Below, one piece after another: positions 54,733-64,000 of a DNA stretch of 64,000 bases. The DNA lies in NCBI GenBank assembly GCA_963971225.1, contig OZ020267.1:47625993-47689992 (forward strand), given 5' to 3'. A model generated the notes under the pieces. The model worked only from the letters and a program-made list of their open reading frames with translations, had not been told where the DNA came from and did no database searches. Made by a program: the position numbers and the translations under genes. This DNA comes from Melieria omissa. Its lineage: Eukaryota > Arthropoda > Insecta > Diptera > Ulidiidae. Positions within the stretch are counted from its first letter, which is position 1; each line of letters begins with the position of its first letter.

Positions 54733-55934
54733 CCCGACCGAAACACCTTTTTTGGGCTGAAACCGGTTGTTTTTTTAATATTCGGCCGAAACCGAAACTT
54801 TCTAGTTGAAATAAAAATCACTATACCAATATAGTTTTTTTTTTCAAAAAACGAATTTTACTTTGAGTAAATAAAGAAAAAACAAACAAACATAACATAA
54901 ATAAATAAATACTTATTGATAAATAAAATAAATTCATACATTTTTTAAAAACATAAACATTAATAAACCGCTAATATTTAAAATTAAATAATTTAATATT
55001 ATATGCGAAAAACAAAATAAGCTTACTTACATTGGTGGCATCTAAATTACTCCTCCTTTCACTATATATCTGCTCGACTGCACTTACTAGCTGCTCACTC
55101 GCTACACAATAAAATGTAAAAAATATTCTACAAAGTTCCGGCAATGACTATATGACGCGAAACTGAGAGGGGTCACGGTTGCTAATTCGGTCAAACCAGG
55201 CCCCAGAGTCGCAAATTCGGTCAAACCTAGACCCAGAGTTGATTAGGGTTCGTAAAAAAAGTCTCCCTACAAAAGCCAGGGCAAGGACTGCTGGTGCGTT
55301 CGATGTTTATTTGCAAATAAAATAATTGGTTTTTTTTCCTTTCATTCTGTAGTACGTTTAAAGGAAATTTATTGCACAAAAACGTTTTTGCTGAAAAACG
55401 TCATAAGTATGTTGCAACGTGTTTTAATATGATTTTACCTCAGTTTTTGATGACTGCCCTCAAAGCCTTTACGTTTGAATTACTTGAGTTGCAGCTCTGC
55501 GTTTTAAAAGAGTTCAACTTGCCATCACTGTTTCTTGCTGCACTAGAAACGGCAAATTCAATGAGACATGAACTGAAGGAAAAAACAACCGAATATCTGC
55601 TGACTTTAGCGTATGAAATAATTTATTTCTGCTTTTTTTGGTACGGGTAACAATCAAAATTACTTAGACCAGTAGAACAAGATTGTTCGCAACGCTATAT
55701 TTACAGCAAATAAGAAAAGTTGTCACTTTAAGATGCAAACAATTGACTGGCGACCGGTGATGTGCGAATGTTTGGGTAAAAAAAACCCGTACACTATCGG
55801 ACGATTGAAAAAAGCAAAAAATGGTCTGAAAATTATTTCCCCTCTCAGTTTCGCGTCACATAGTCACTGGTTTCGGTTTCAGTTTCAGCCAAAAAATTCC
55901 CAAACGGCCGAAACCAAATATTCGGTCGGACACT
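54733..55934. mobile_element. Inverted-repeat element with CCGACCGAA ends, nested in LINE ORF1
   Basis: Left end TTGCCCGACCGAAACACC and (reversed) right end GTGTCCGACCGAATATTTGG. Both ends have TTTTGG(G)CTGAAACC and GGCCGAAACCGAAAC phrases. It splits the coding of the CR1-like ORF1 and itself contains the hAT-type element 55142-55869. Confidence 0.65.
55142..55869. mobile_element. Nonautonomous hAT-type element, copy 2 of the 12607 family
   Basis: Tips CAATGACTATATGACGCGAA and (reversed) CAGTGACTATGTGACGCGAA, running into ACTGAGAGGGG. The interior closely follows 12607-13327. Flanks AGTTCCGG and GTTTCGGT are alike when offset by one base (GTTYCGG). A 92-codon frame at 55372-55650 survives here and is broken in the other copy; it resembles no known protein to me. 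Confidence 0.82.
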
Positions 55935-55939
55935 AAAGC

Positions 55940-56717
55940 CAACAAAAAAGAAGTATGCGGTTGCTCGCCGTTACTCTATTCGCTCACCTCCTCCATCCGT
56001 TAATCCAGTGGATATTGTTCGGAGTAATATTAACGCCAATTGCCAATCTGAACAAGCGAAGTGCGCTAAACCAAGCTTGCCTTTAAACAAACAACAACAA
56101 AATCAGCCTAAACCTGTGCTTCCCCAGCAACAAACTGAAAGAACAAAAGGAAGTGAAAAGAAGCAACAAATAACATTGCTTACTGTGCTTAATTTAATTT
56201 TCACTCTTCAATCTGAGAACGCTCGTGCGTCTGCTTTACTACACTCCCTACATCGCAAATTATCTGGAACTGCTGCTGCTATCGCGTCTCTCACAACTGA
56301 GGTTAAAGAATTACGGGATGCTGTTTTAAACTCGCTGTACAAGAATGCTAAGGCATCGAAAGAAAAGCAAATCAAAGCCATGTACAACAATCAAATGCCT
56401 GCACCTCTGCCATCTGTTAAGTCTAACTTGTGCCCTACGGATATTGACTATGCTGTTGCATCCATCGCTTTTATCTCGCCTGCTATTACTTCTGAGACCC
56501 CATCTGCTGTTGTGAAAGCTGCTGGTGCATCTACTGCTGTGGTAACTGCTGTTCCCTCTGCTGATGCTGTTACTGATGTCTCGTCTGCTACTGTTACTGC
56601 CCAACCGACCTTCTCAGAAATTGTTGCTCTTTCATCTGTAAACGCTTTTTCTTCTCGAGCACCTATTGCTGGTGACAAGTTAAGCTCAAACTTCGCTACT
56701 GCTGCTGCCGTCGTTGT
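55940..56717 (+). pseudogene. CR1-like ORF1, middle part
   Basis: The frame is open from 56008: Gln-rich linker, then a Leu-rich coiled-coil-like block (LHRKLSGTAAAIASLTTEVK at about 56245-56304), then an Ala/Val/Thr-rich low-complexity stretch to 56717, where it runs into the MITE. The open frame that continues to 56838 owes its last 40 codons to the MITE, not to the LINE. Confidence 0.65.
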
Positions 56718-57106
56718 TGGTATTCTCGATGTCTTGCACGGGGAAAGAATTCGTAAAAATGCAACCGTGCAAGACTGGAAATTGCTTTACATCGAGAACG
56801 CACAAGAACGCAAATTGAAAGTGCTGCATTCAATATAATTTTTGAAGATGGTAATTATTTTTGGAGATTTCTGTTAACAGAAATTAGTATATAAAAAGAT
56901 TGAAAGAAAACCCGAAGAAAATTTAAATGGCTGTCACACAATCACCTGACGCAGGGTTGCACCCACACATAAAACAAGGGTTTTTGCGTAGCAAGCCTTT
57001 TTTGCTTGTATTTTGTTGTTGTGTCGTGACTCGAAATGCATAGCCATGTCAATTATGCATTTCGTGCACGATGTCAGGGTTATGCAAGACATCGAGAATA
57101 CCCCTA
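56718..57106. mobile_element. MITE with GGTATTCTCGATGTCTTGCA inverted repeats, copy 1
   Basis: 20-bp perfect inverted repeats (56718-56737 and about 57083-57102). Same family as 63333-63893, which keeps the full TAGGGG outer tip; this copy has lost the GGG on its left side. Inserted in LINE ORF1: the ORF1 reading resumes just after it. Confidence 0.8.
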
Positions 57107-57420
57107 ATATGAAGGAAGACAATCAAACTCGTGCTGTTGTTTTTGGGTAGAACTCAAATGGAGAACTTGATGTCGCGGTTCGATTGAAATGGGTGCACTT
57201 ATCGTCTTTCAAACCATCTATTACCGCTGAGAATATCAGTGGCCAAGCACACTAACGTTGAGGGTCACCAGATATCTTGCTACAAGTTGATTCAAAAATA
57301 TACACCTATTGATTTGCCTAAAAGAGTAAATTTCAAACAAGGCGTTTCTACTCCTTATATAAAGTCTTCTAAAGCCGGAGTTGTGGCCAGCCGATGCCCC
57401 TTTCGTTTTTTTTTTCAACG
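57107..57420 (+). pseudogene. CR1-like ORF1, C-terminal part
   Basis: Reads VAVRLKWVHLSSFKPSITAE then, after a frame change, AKHTNVEGHQISCYKLIQK and RVNFKQGVSTPYI. This matches the conserved C-terminal domain seen in CR1/Jockey-type ORF1 proteins. Stops and a frameshift present. Confidence 0.6.
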
Positions 57421-57429
57421 AACAATCTC

Positions 57430-58560
57430 ACAAGAACCATTAGAATGACACGCAATATCACCAGATCGCCGGTTGAACAGTCAGCTAAGAAATCTTATTC
57501 CATTTATTTCTAAAATGCTAGCAGCATCCGAACCAATTCACCTGACTTTTTGTTAGCAATGTCATTGCGTGAATACGATATTGTTGCTATTACAGAAACG
57601 TGGCTTAATAGTGGTATTTCCAGTGCTGAATTTTTCGACAACTTTTATAGAGTATATCGTCAGGATAGGTGTCCAGTCGCTACTGAGACAAAGTGGTTGT
57701 GGCGTGCGCTTAGCGGTAAGGGACCTTCGTAGCAAAATTGTAACTTTGCCAATGATGGATAAAATCATCGAGCTATTATGCATAAAAATTGATTTTGCAC
57801 TCAACAAGTCTGTGTTTATAATTAACTTATACATTCCTCCAAATGCTAGTCTTGATCTTTATGAAAAATATATTAATTAATATTAATTATTATATTAATT
57901 ATTAAATTAATTAATCATCAATTAATTATAATGGGATATTTCAAGCTGGGTAATTTATCCTGGACTTTAGATGGTAAACTAACGTCATGTCAGATATTGA
58001 GGATCTTGTAAAAAGCTTTTTTATATCCAACAACTTGAAATACTGAACTGAACAATTGTAAAAATGATGTCAATAGAATTGTGGATTTGATACTTGTTAG
58101 TAATGATCTCGAAGCTTCTTGTGCCTTAATCTATCTCCAATTCTTATTAATACGATGCATCATAAGGCTCTTGTTTTAAAATTTGAATTTTATACTGACC
58201 ACAGAATATACAACTCCCCATGCAATACTTTGAATTTTAAGAAGGCCAATTTTTGCGAAATCAATGCTTGCCTAGGTTCTATTGATTGGAACAACTTCAA
58301 AACGATATCTAATCCAGATACTATGTATAGAAATATATGTGCCACATTATTCCATTATTCCTTAAAAAAAAAAACCACCTTGGTTCAATTCGAAGCTGTC
58401 TAACGCAAAAAATCCGACAAATAAGACACTTAAAAAATTTAAAAAATCTCAACGATCCGATGATCGTCTCGCTTTCGAGCGCCTACGCAAGGAATTGAAT
58501 TACATTACCCTACATAACTTTTTTATAAGCAGTACACTTTCGAAATTGAATCGGACTTGA
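57430..58560 (+). pseudogene. CR1-like ORF2, endonuclease domain only
   Basis: The apurinic-type endonuclease block is recognisable: YDIVAITETWLNSGISSAEF (about 57571-57630) with the catalytic Glu of ITETWL. After a frameshift comes AVRDLRSKIVTLPM and INLYIPPNASLDLYEKY. Later there are DH-region wording near 58130-58170 and the linker SDDRLAFERLRKELNY to about 58505. Reverse transcriptase is absent; the sequence ends close to the Ty3 LTR fragment. Confidence 0.75.
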
Positions 58561-58593
58561 AATCGAATACCTCCGGATTTTGACATTATATAT

Positions 58594-58790
58594 TGTTACG
58601 AAAATGAGTTCTTTAGGCTTATTCGTCTTTGGATTGTGCTTGAAAAATAAAACACACTTCAATTACTCAGCGCAAACGCAGTCAAAAATCAACAATCACT
58701 TTATTTACAAATTTACACTTCAGTTGTCTTTACACTTGCTATTGCTTATTGGACTATTCCGTGTTTCACCTTTGCTTGTTCAAATAACTG
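58594..58790 (-). repeat. Ty3-family LTR fragment
   Basis: Starts TGTTACGAAAATGAG and follows the LTR layout of copies 1 and 2 (TTTGGATTGTG, AAATAAAACA, TCACTTTATTTACA), then diverges at about 58790. Truncated; no partner found nearby except the unrelated-looking 3' piece at 62380-62739. Confidence 0.75.
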
Positions 58791-59121
58791 TAGGAACACA
58801 ATTGGATCGTATGAGCGTATTTACGTTCGACGTATTGCGTTGTCAAAATTAAATTTCATGTATTACTATGAAGCCGCACACAATTGACGACACAAGCGTA
58901 CGAGCGTATCAGCGTCGTACGTTCACTTAGATCTATTTATATTTTTTACGCCGCGTATGGGCGTATCAACGTGTGGGGAATGAAACACGAACAAATAAAA
59001 AAGTTAGCATAGAAAACAAGGTATACAACTCTAAAAAAATATATGCGCAAAAATTTAAACAATAACTATCTTAAACCAATAAGTACCATAAATCCATTTT
59101 TTAAGCATTTATCTTGGTAAA
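58791..59121. other. Intronic noncoding stretch
   Basis: Nothing recognised; CGTATxxGCGT-like phrases recur near 58810-58965. Confidence 0.35.
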
Positions 59122-59600
59122 ATGGTGCTTACAAAACTGCAACGTCGGCAACAGATTTGGAAATTTTGTGAAGAAAATCCCACTACGAAAAATAATGAAG
59201 CTTTCCACCATTTTAAAAAGATAGGATTCAAAAAAGCCTCCATCTATAAGACGATTCAGTTATCCGAGAATAAAATAAGCATTAAAAGAAAAAAGGATCG
59301 GTGAAAAAAGGACTCTTTACAGGACATTGAAATTCGTTCCTATTTGAAAATTGATATCGTTGGGCGAAGTGCTAAATTCTACAGACAATTGGTAAGGAAG
59401 TACAATGTTGACAAAAAAACCATCAGGAAATACGCCGAATAAATAGACATAAAGCGCAAATTAAAAAAAAAAATGTTCCAGCTATTACCAACAAGCAAGC
59501 AGCAGTTATCAAAACCCGGCAACGCCGACTTTTCAAAAAATATTTTTCGTGTGAACTGCGTTTAGGAATTGTAGTGTGTTTTATTTTGAAGCACATTCCA
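59122..59600 (+). pseudogene. Tc1/mariner-type transposase N-terminal fragment
   Basis: From an ATG: RRQQIWKFCEENPTTKNNEA and KKIGFKKASIYKTIQL, a helix-turn-helix of the kind that opens mariner/Tc1 transposases. After a stop the reading continues with FYRQLVRKYNVDKKTIRKYA, a second helix-turn-helix. Two stops and a frameshift. The catalytic part is missing here, but a matching C-terminal part lies at 60990-61440; the protease exon between them argues for two separate fragments. Confidence 0.7.
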
Positions 59601-59689
59601 GAAAGAGCTAGAGAACTAATTCAATAGCAATAGCACGTAGCAATACAAAAAGCTAGCTTAAAGCTGACTAAATTATACATTTGAACAAT

Positions 59690-59990
59690 ATTGAATAACG
59701 TCGGATTTATAAGTCGAACAGCATTGAAATTCGGCATTCCGTCCTCATTTGGATACGTCATTCCACTTGTAAAATTTCATAGGCGTCATAGGCCTGTATC
59801 AATATTATGCGACCTAGATTTTCAGTATAGCTTTAGAGTCATAAGCCGCATACCAATGATATTTGGTACGAACTTTATACCTAGTAGTGCGAGCTTTGGA
59901 CTAGACGGTGTGGTACCGTCCAAACAACTAAAATTTTACGTATAGAATAGGTTTGGAATTGTAATTCAAACACAATTGAAACTAGGCAAA
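59690..59990 (+). repeat. Fragment of the Helitron-associated unit
   Basis: Shares TAGTCGxACAGCATTGAAAT and TxGAATTGTxA phrases with 25180-25480. No terminus. Confidence 0.45.
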
Positions 59991-60140
59991 GTGTTACAGA
60001 AAAATTTCAGGGGCATTGGAGGAAGGGTTTTCTAACTGCCCAAAATCGACTTATAGGCGCACGTATCAAAAAAGGGGCCTTGGTGAAAACTTTCAATATA
60101 AATAATATTTTTCCATTCGATTTATTTTTTCTTTCTTTAG

Positions 60141-60527
60141 ATTGCGGGTTCTCTAATGAGGAAAATAGAATTGTTGGTGGTAAACCCACAGGAATCAATC
60201 AGTACCCATGGATGGCGCGTATCGTGTATGATGGAAAATTCCATTGCGGCGGATCCCTTCTTACAAAAGATTATGTACTTACCGCTGCGCATTGTGTGAA
60301 GAAATTGAAACGATCAAAAATTCGTATCATCTTTGGTGACCATGATCAGAAAATTACTTCCGAGTCAAGAGCTATCCAGAGAGCTGTCACCGCTATTATA
60401 AAACATCGAAATTTTGACGCTGATACTTATAATAATGATATTGCGTTATTGAAATTGAGGAAACCAATTACCTTCTCAAAAATAATCAAACCAGTATGTT
60501 TACCACGGTACAACTATGATCCTGCAG
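60141..60527 (+). CDS. Trypsin-like serine protease, coding exon 2 (activation site, His and Asp of the triad)
   Basis: Acceptor TTTCTTTAG|AT at 60140 and donor G|GTGAGT at 60528, both phase 1. Residues 91-220: C92, then the activation cleavage site R100|IVGG, FHCGGSLL, the catalytic His in TAAHC (H141) and the catalytic Asp in YNNDIALLKL (D190), and KPVCLPRYNY with the propeptide-bridging C210. Cleavage after Arg means that activation needs a trypsin-like upstream protease. The exon is flanked by transposon fragments on both sides but is itself free of lesions. Confidence 0.95.
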
Positions 60528-60989
60528 GTGAGTATGGCATTAAAAAATGTCCAAGTTCAGAAAATTACCACAAGAAGCGGTAATGTGTATTGCGAAAATA
60601 AGATAGCCTATAACTTACCAAAAGTATAACACCGTGCGACAAACTTATCCTTATGGGCGTGAAACTAGAGACCAAACATAGTAATACTGCGCACTCAGTT
60701 TTTCATTTCTATATAGTTTGTCCTTTTAAAAGGAAATATTTGGATCGCCTATAAAACTACATACAAATTAAAAGGTATTTTACAAATATTAAAGAATTAC
60801 TTTTTGAAACCCCCCCCCCCCCGAAATATTTTTCTGAATCCGCGCCTGACCCCACGAGGTCGACTCGAGGTGTTGCAGCTGCAACAGGCACATCGCAATC
60901 AACTGAGATGCGATATAAGTGAAGTCAAAGATTAAGGACCTACAAACAGCTAAAAGTGCCTGACCGATGAAACCTACTCTAAGATGGAC
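60528..60989. other. Start of protease intron 2
   Basis: Noncoding; contains a C homopolymer of about 14 at 60811-60824. Confidence 0.4.
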
Positions 60990-61440
60990 TTCAAGCAGTT
61001 GCCTGGGAATGCCTATTTCACTACGAACAATTAGAATGGAACCCATAGAAAATATTCTGAAGTGAAATACATCAAATTTCCAAAACGCTTTATGGTTTGG
61101 CAAGCTACTTGCACCTGCGGTCTACGGAGCAAGGCGTTCATTACGGCAGGAACAATTAACTGTAGGATTTATATAAAAGAATATCTGCAAAAACGCCTTC
61201 TACCATCTATTGAATAGCACAAAGGCCACTAATCCAGGTCAACTATGGAATGGTATGAAGGAAATTGTGTCCCGGTGGTCTCAAAAGAGGCAAATTCTCC
61301 CAACAGCCGGGAACTTTGGCCTTTTGAAAGATATTGGGCTGTAATGAAGCAAATCCTAAGAAAAACAAAAAAGTTTGTAAAAATGATGTACAGTTCTGAA
61401 ATCAATGGAAGCAAGCCTGTGCAATAGACACCAAACGTAC
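60990..61440 (+). pseudogene. Tc1/mariner-type transposase C-terminal fragment
   Basis: The plus strand reads EVKYIKFPKRFMVWQATCTC (about 61060-61119), GLRSKAFITAGTIN, YIKEYLQKRLLPSIE. After a stop comes EANSPNSRELWPFERYWAVM (about 61288-61350), whose PFERYWA box is where the last catalytic acidic residue lies. This is the catalytic half of a Tc1/mariner (maT-like) transposase with stops at 61215 and 61425. Confidence 0.75.
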
Positions 61441-62085
61441 CGTCCATTCTCTAACTATGAACATTACGAAAAATTAAAAAAAATTTTGCAACCACTAATT
61501 ATATATCATGAAATTTTTTTGCAGTTTATTTTAATAAAATCAGACTATTACTTTTTTTTTTTTTAATGTGTCCTTAAAAAGAGATACTTCTTTATTTAGC
61601 TTTATTTAGCTATAAAGCAGAAAAAGAAATACTGGGCTGCAGCTTACAGAGCTACATGGAACCAAGAAATTGCATTTTGTTGCATAAAATTATCCATTTC
61701 AAAAGGCCTCAGTATTTGTGCAAACAACTGAAGTTTTCTAAGTGTAACCGACATAGGAGGTAGTAAGTTCTACCTCCAGCCCACAACTTCCCCAACTTCA
61801 GCCGACTATTCTTTGTTAGCACCATTCGATTATGGAATTCCTTGCCCATACCTATTAAATAAATTGCTAATAAAGACCGCTTTAAGCATTATATTTTTAA
61901 ACACTGCGCGTTTGTTCGAGTCAAAAAAAAACAAACACTTTTCTTAACTCTGTTCAAGGGATTTTCTAACAACAGTACGGTAGCACATTTTCAAAGAAGA
62001 ACGTCAAAAACAGGTTTAGTGTCAGATGTGCAACATGGCGGCTGAGAAGAAGCAACGGCTCTACCTTCTATTTTTGTATCATGAT
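61441..62085. other. Intronic noncoding stretch
   Basis: Nothing recognised apart from the weak relative of 36360-36470 near 61960-62070. Confidence 0.4.
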
Positions 62086-62372
62086 TCTGTGCCAGCAAAA
62101 CCAATCGGCAACACAAAAAAGCATACACACAATAAACGACAACACCAAAAACATTAGCGAATCCCGAATCATCTTCGTTGAAACGACGATGACGAAGCTT
62201 TGGTTTGTTGTTTACTCTCCGCTTGCGCTTCGACGAACAAGATCGCAAACTGTTGAGCGCGAGCAAATTTCCCGCAACCTATGCCTCCGCTCATCTCTTC
62301 CCCCCCGCATCCAGAAACACGCTTGACAAATTTTTGAAGATGCGTATTCTTTATATTGTATATTCTTTGGTT
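62086..62372 (+). repeat. Dispersed repeat D, copy 2
   Basis: Direct counterpart of 20315-20600 with a few substitutions and small indels; ends at ATATTGTATATTCTTTG in both copies. Confidence 0.7.
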
Positions 62373-62379
62373 GAAGGTA

Positions 62380-62739
62380 GGCCGAGTCTCGTCACTTGCT
62401 CGGGACGAACAAGTCTAAGTGAACGGCAGTGTAGCGATAATGCTCACAGTAACTGGACAGTTTGCAAGGCACTGGAGAGGAGGGGAAATTAGAAAGCAAC
62501 TTGCACGTTGGCTTACTTTAGGAACATGCTAATCTCGCTAGATCATTCGCAGAGATAACTGGAGAGAAGAGTTTGGTTTTAGCAAGCAAAGGTGCAACAC
62601 GGAGTGGTCCAATAAGTAACAAGTGTATAAATATAAGAGTGTAAAATTGTTAACTACGTAAAAGAATGGAATTTTTTTGTATTTTTAAGCCCAATTCCGA
62701 CATACGAATAGGCTTGCGATAGAACTAATTTTGGTAACA
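62380..62739 (+). mobile_element. 3' end of a diverged Ty3-family element
   Basis: Begins with the last pol codons (reading LARDEQV-stop, the same ending as copy 1), then GTGAACGGCAG, then an LTR of about 310 bp from TGTAGCGATAATG (62430) to GGTAACA (62739). TATAAATA near 62625 and a U5-like CCCAATTCCGACATACGA stretch. The rest of the element is missing. Confidence 0.7.
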
Positions 62740-62839
62740 ATATGTATTTGTAAATTTTCCTTAGCTCGTAAATTAAAAATGTTATTTCAATACCAACTTT
62801 TATCACAATTTTTTTATTGAATTTTATTAAAATTTTTAG

Positions 62840-63195
62840 GTCGTATTGGCACCGTTGTTGGATGGGGTCGCACATCAGAAGGAGGAGATTTGCCTTCAAT
62901 TGTAAATCAAGTGAAAGTGCCCATAATGTCAATAACGGAATGTAGAAACCAAAAATATAAAAGCACAAGAATTACATCAAGCATGCTTTGCGCAGGACGA
63001 CCGAGCATGGATTCTTGTCAAGGTGATAGTGGCGGCCCACTGCTGCTTTCAAATGGAGTTAAATACTTCATTGTAGGAGTTGTTTCGTGGGGTGTTGGTT
63101 GCGGACGAGATGGATATCCGGGAGTATATACAAGAGTAAGCAAATTCGTTCCGTGGATAAACTCAAATTTACAGGATACATGTTTATGTACTTAA
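62840..63195 (+). CDS. Trypsin-like serine protease, coding exon 3 (Ser of the triad)
   Basis: Acceptor TTTTTAG|GT at 62839, phase 1, completing Gly 220. Residues 220-337 to TAA 63193-63195: VVGWGRTSEGG, SSMLCAG, and the active-site stretch MDSCQGDSGGPLL. Catalytic S283 is six residues after D277, the trypsin-specificity aspartate. VVSWGVGCG and GYPGVYTRVSKF supply the open Gly residues of the S1 pocket, so cleavage after Lys/Arg is predicted. The last residues DTCLCT add two extra cysteines beyond the normal fold, which could pair with pro-region cysteines. No canonical poly(A) signal lies before the MITE starting at 63333. Confidence 0.95.
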
Positions 63196-63332
63196 TGCTC
63201 TGGTATAAGTTGCAAAAAAATACAAATAATCTTATGTTTCAGTCTTGGTTTTTAATTCATTTAAGAAATTAGTTGTCTCCCGAATGAGGAAAACAAGGGC
63301 TCATGTGATGAGGCCATGCACTAAACGATACA

Positions 63333-63893
63333 ATAGGGGTATTCTCGATGTCTTGCACAGGGGAAGAATTCGTAAAAATGCAACCGTGCAATACTGGAAA
63401 ATGCTATACATTGAGAACGCACAAGAAAGCACACATTGCAAATATTGCAAAAATGCCGCAAACAGGAGAAAATAAAAAATTGTTAATTTTCTAATTGAAA
63501 GTTCTGCGTTCAATATAATTTTTGAAGATGGTAATTATTTTTGGAGATTTCTGTTAACATAATTATGTAATTGATCCATTTCCAGCTGCAAGCAATACAT
63601 ATATGCAAATTATATAAAAAGATTGAAATAAAACCAAATATAAAGAAAAACTTACGCTTGCGCACCCGAAGAAAATTTAAATGGCTGTCGCACAATCACC
63701 TGGCGCAGGGTTGCACCTACACACGATGTCACACACAATAACAAGGGTTTTTGCGTAGCATGACATGTAAAAATGCAAGCCTTTTTTGCTTGTATTTTGT
63801 TGTTGTGTCGTGACTCGAAATGCATAGCCATGTCAATTATGCATTTCGTGCACGATTTCAGGGTTATGCAAGACATCGAGAATACCCCTAATG
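63333..63893. mobile_element. MITE with TAGGGGTATTCTCGATGTCT inverted repeats, copy 2
   Basis: Tips TAGGGGTATTCTCGATGTCT and its inverse at about 63870-63893. The interior shares long blocks with 56718-57106 (for example GAATTCGTAAAAATGCAACC and TTTTGAAGATGGTAATTATT). It contains AATAAA at 63471-63476, the first canonical poly(A) signal after the protease stop. Confidence 0.8.
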
Positions 63894-64000
63894 TAGATAT
63901 CGATGTAATTTATTTGCGCCCTATAAAGTAGTAAGTAATTTTAATCTTCAATGCTAAAGTGGCTTGACAATAAAAATTTTACCAAAATAATCTTACCGTA
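63894..64000. other. Window end, nothing recognised
   Basis: AT-rich, no feature. Confidence 0.4.

Larger units (their letters stand above)
54600..58560 (+). mobile_element. CR1-like LINE remnant broken by nested insertions
   Basis: Plus strand, in protease intron 1. ORF1 begins at an ATG at 54609 with a PHD-like Cys motif, then is interrupted by 54733-55934. It resumes at about 55940-56717, is interrupted again by a MITE (56718-57106), and resumes with a conserved ORF1 C-terminus (57107-57420). ORF2 starts about 57430 with the endonuclease and stops before the RT, where an LTR fragment of the Ty3 family begins at 58594. ORF1 with a PHD finger followed by an endonuclease ORF2 is the CR1/L2 layout. 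Confidence 0.75.

Noticed and set aside
57880..57935. ATTAATTA-rich palindromic tract as a regulatory site
   Set aside because: Low-complexity AT sequence inside a dead LINE; no evidence of function.
59122..61440. One single transposon spanning the protease exon at 60141-60527
   Set aside because: The N- and C-terminal transposase pieces could be one element, but a conserved host exon between them makes two independent fragments more likely.

Overview
The window looks like transposon-dense genomic DNA of a higher dipteran insect, most plausibly a tephritid-type fruit fly. It is strongly AT-rich. Two host genes with long introns and consensus GT-AG junctions are recognisable, and they sit in a landscape of Ty3, BEL/Pao, CR1/RTE-like LINE, Tc1/mariner, pogo/Tigger, PIF/Harbinger, hAT, Transib-like and Helitron sequences typical of such flies. 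The species cannot be named from the sequence alone.

Host genes, both on the plus strand. (1) A Cys-loop ligand-gated anion channel of the insect pHCl-2/hodor type has three coding exons, 22555-22981, 36552-37058 and 42331-42905. All junctions are phase 1 and the product is 502 residues with a signal peptide, Cys-loop and four membrane segments. (2) A secreted trypsin-like serine protease has three coding exons, 50049-50319, 60141-60527 and 62840-63195. Its junctions are also phase 1 and its 337-residue product keeps a complete catalytic triad.

Mobile DNA by region. 0-9 kb: an intact Ty3/mdg3-type LTR retrotransposon (2352-8285, minus) with apparently identical 422-bp LTRs, a 4-bp target duplication, a gag with a SAP-like N-terminus, a full pol, and a clear -1 frameshift signal at the gag stop. 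9-22 kb: Helitron-like arrays and a Helitron helicase remnant, a pogo/Tigger pseudogene, a 721-bp hAT derivative, foldback MITEs, a 981-bp Transib-like element whose ends read like 12- and 23-spacer RSSs, and a BEL/Pao RT fragment. Channel intron 1 (23-36.5 kb): a LINE remnant, a Helitron-like element, mariner and Harbinger pieces, a tRNA-derived SINE and a set of at least four nested inverted-repeat elements (30418-34058). Channel intron 2: a Tc1 piece and an internally deleted Ty3 copy. Between the genes (43-50 kb): a third, deleted Ty3 copy nested inside an inverted-repeat element. Protease introns (50-63 kb): foldback DNA, LINE remnants, a CR1-like LINE broken by two insertions, hAT and MITE copies, and Tc1/mariner fragments.

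The two host genes show no obvious functional link; they are neighbours whose introns have been inflated by nested insertions. The strongest leads are the RSS-like ends of the Transib-like element with a paralogous empty site in the same window, the frameshift signal of the young Ty3 element, and the nested DNA-transposon stack dated by several exact target-site duplications.
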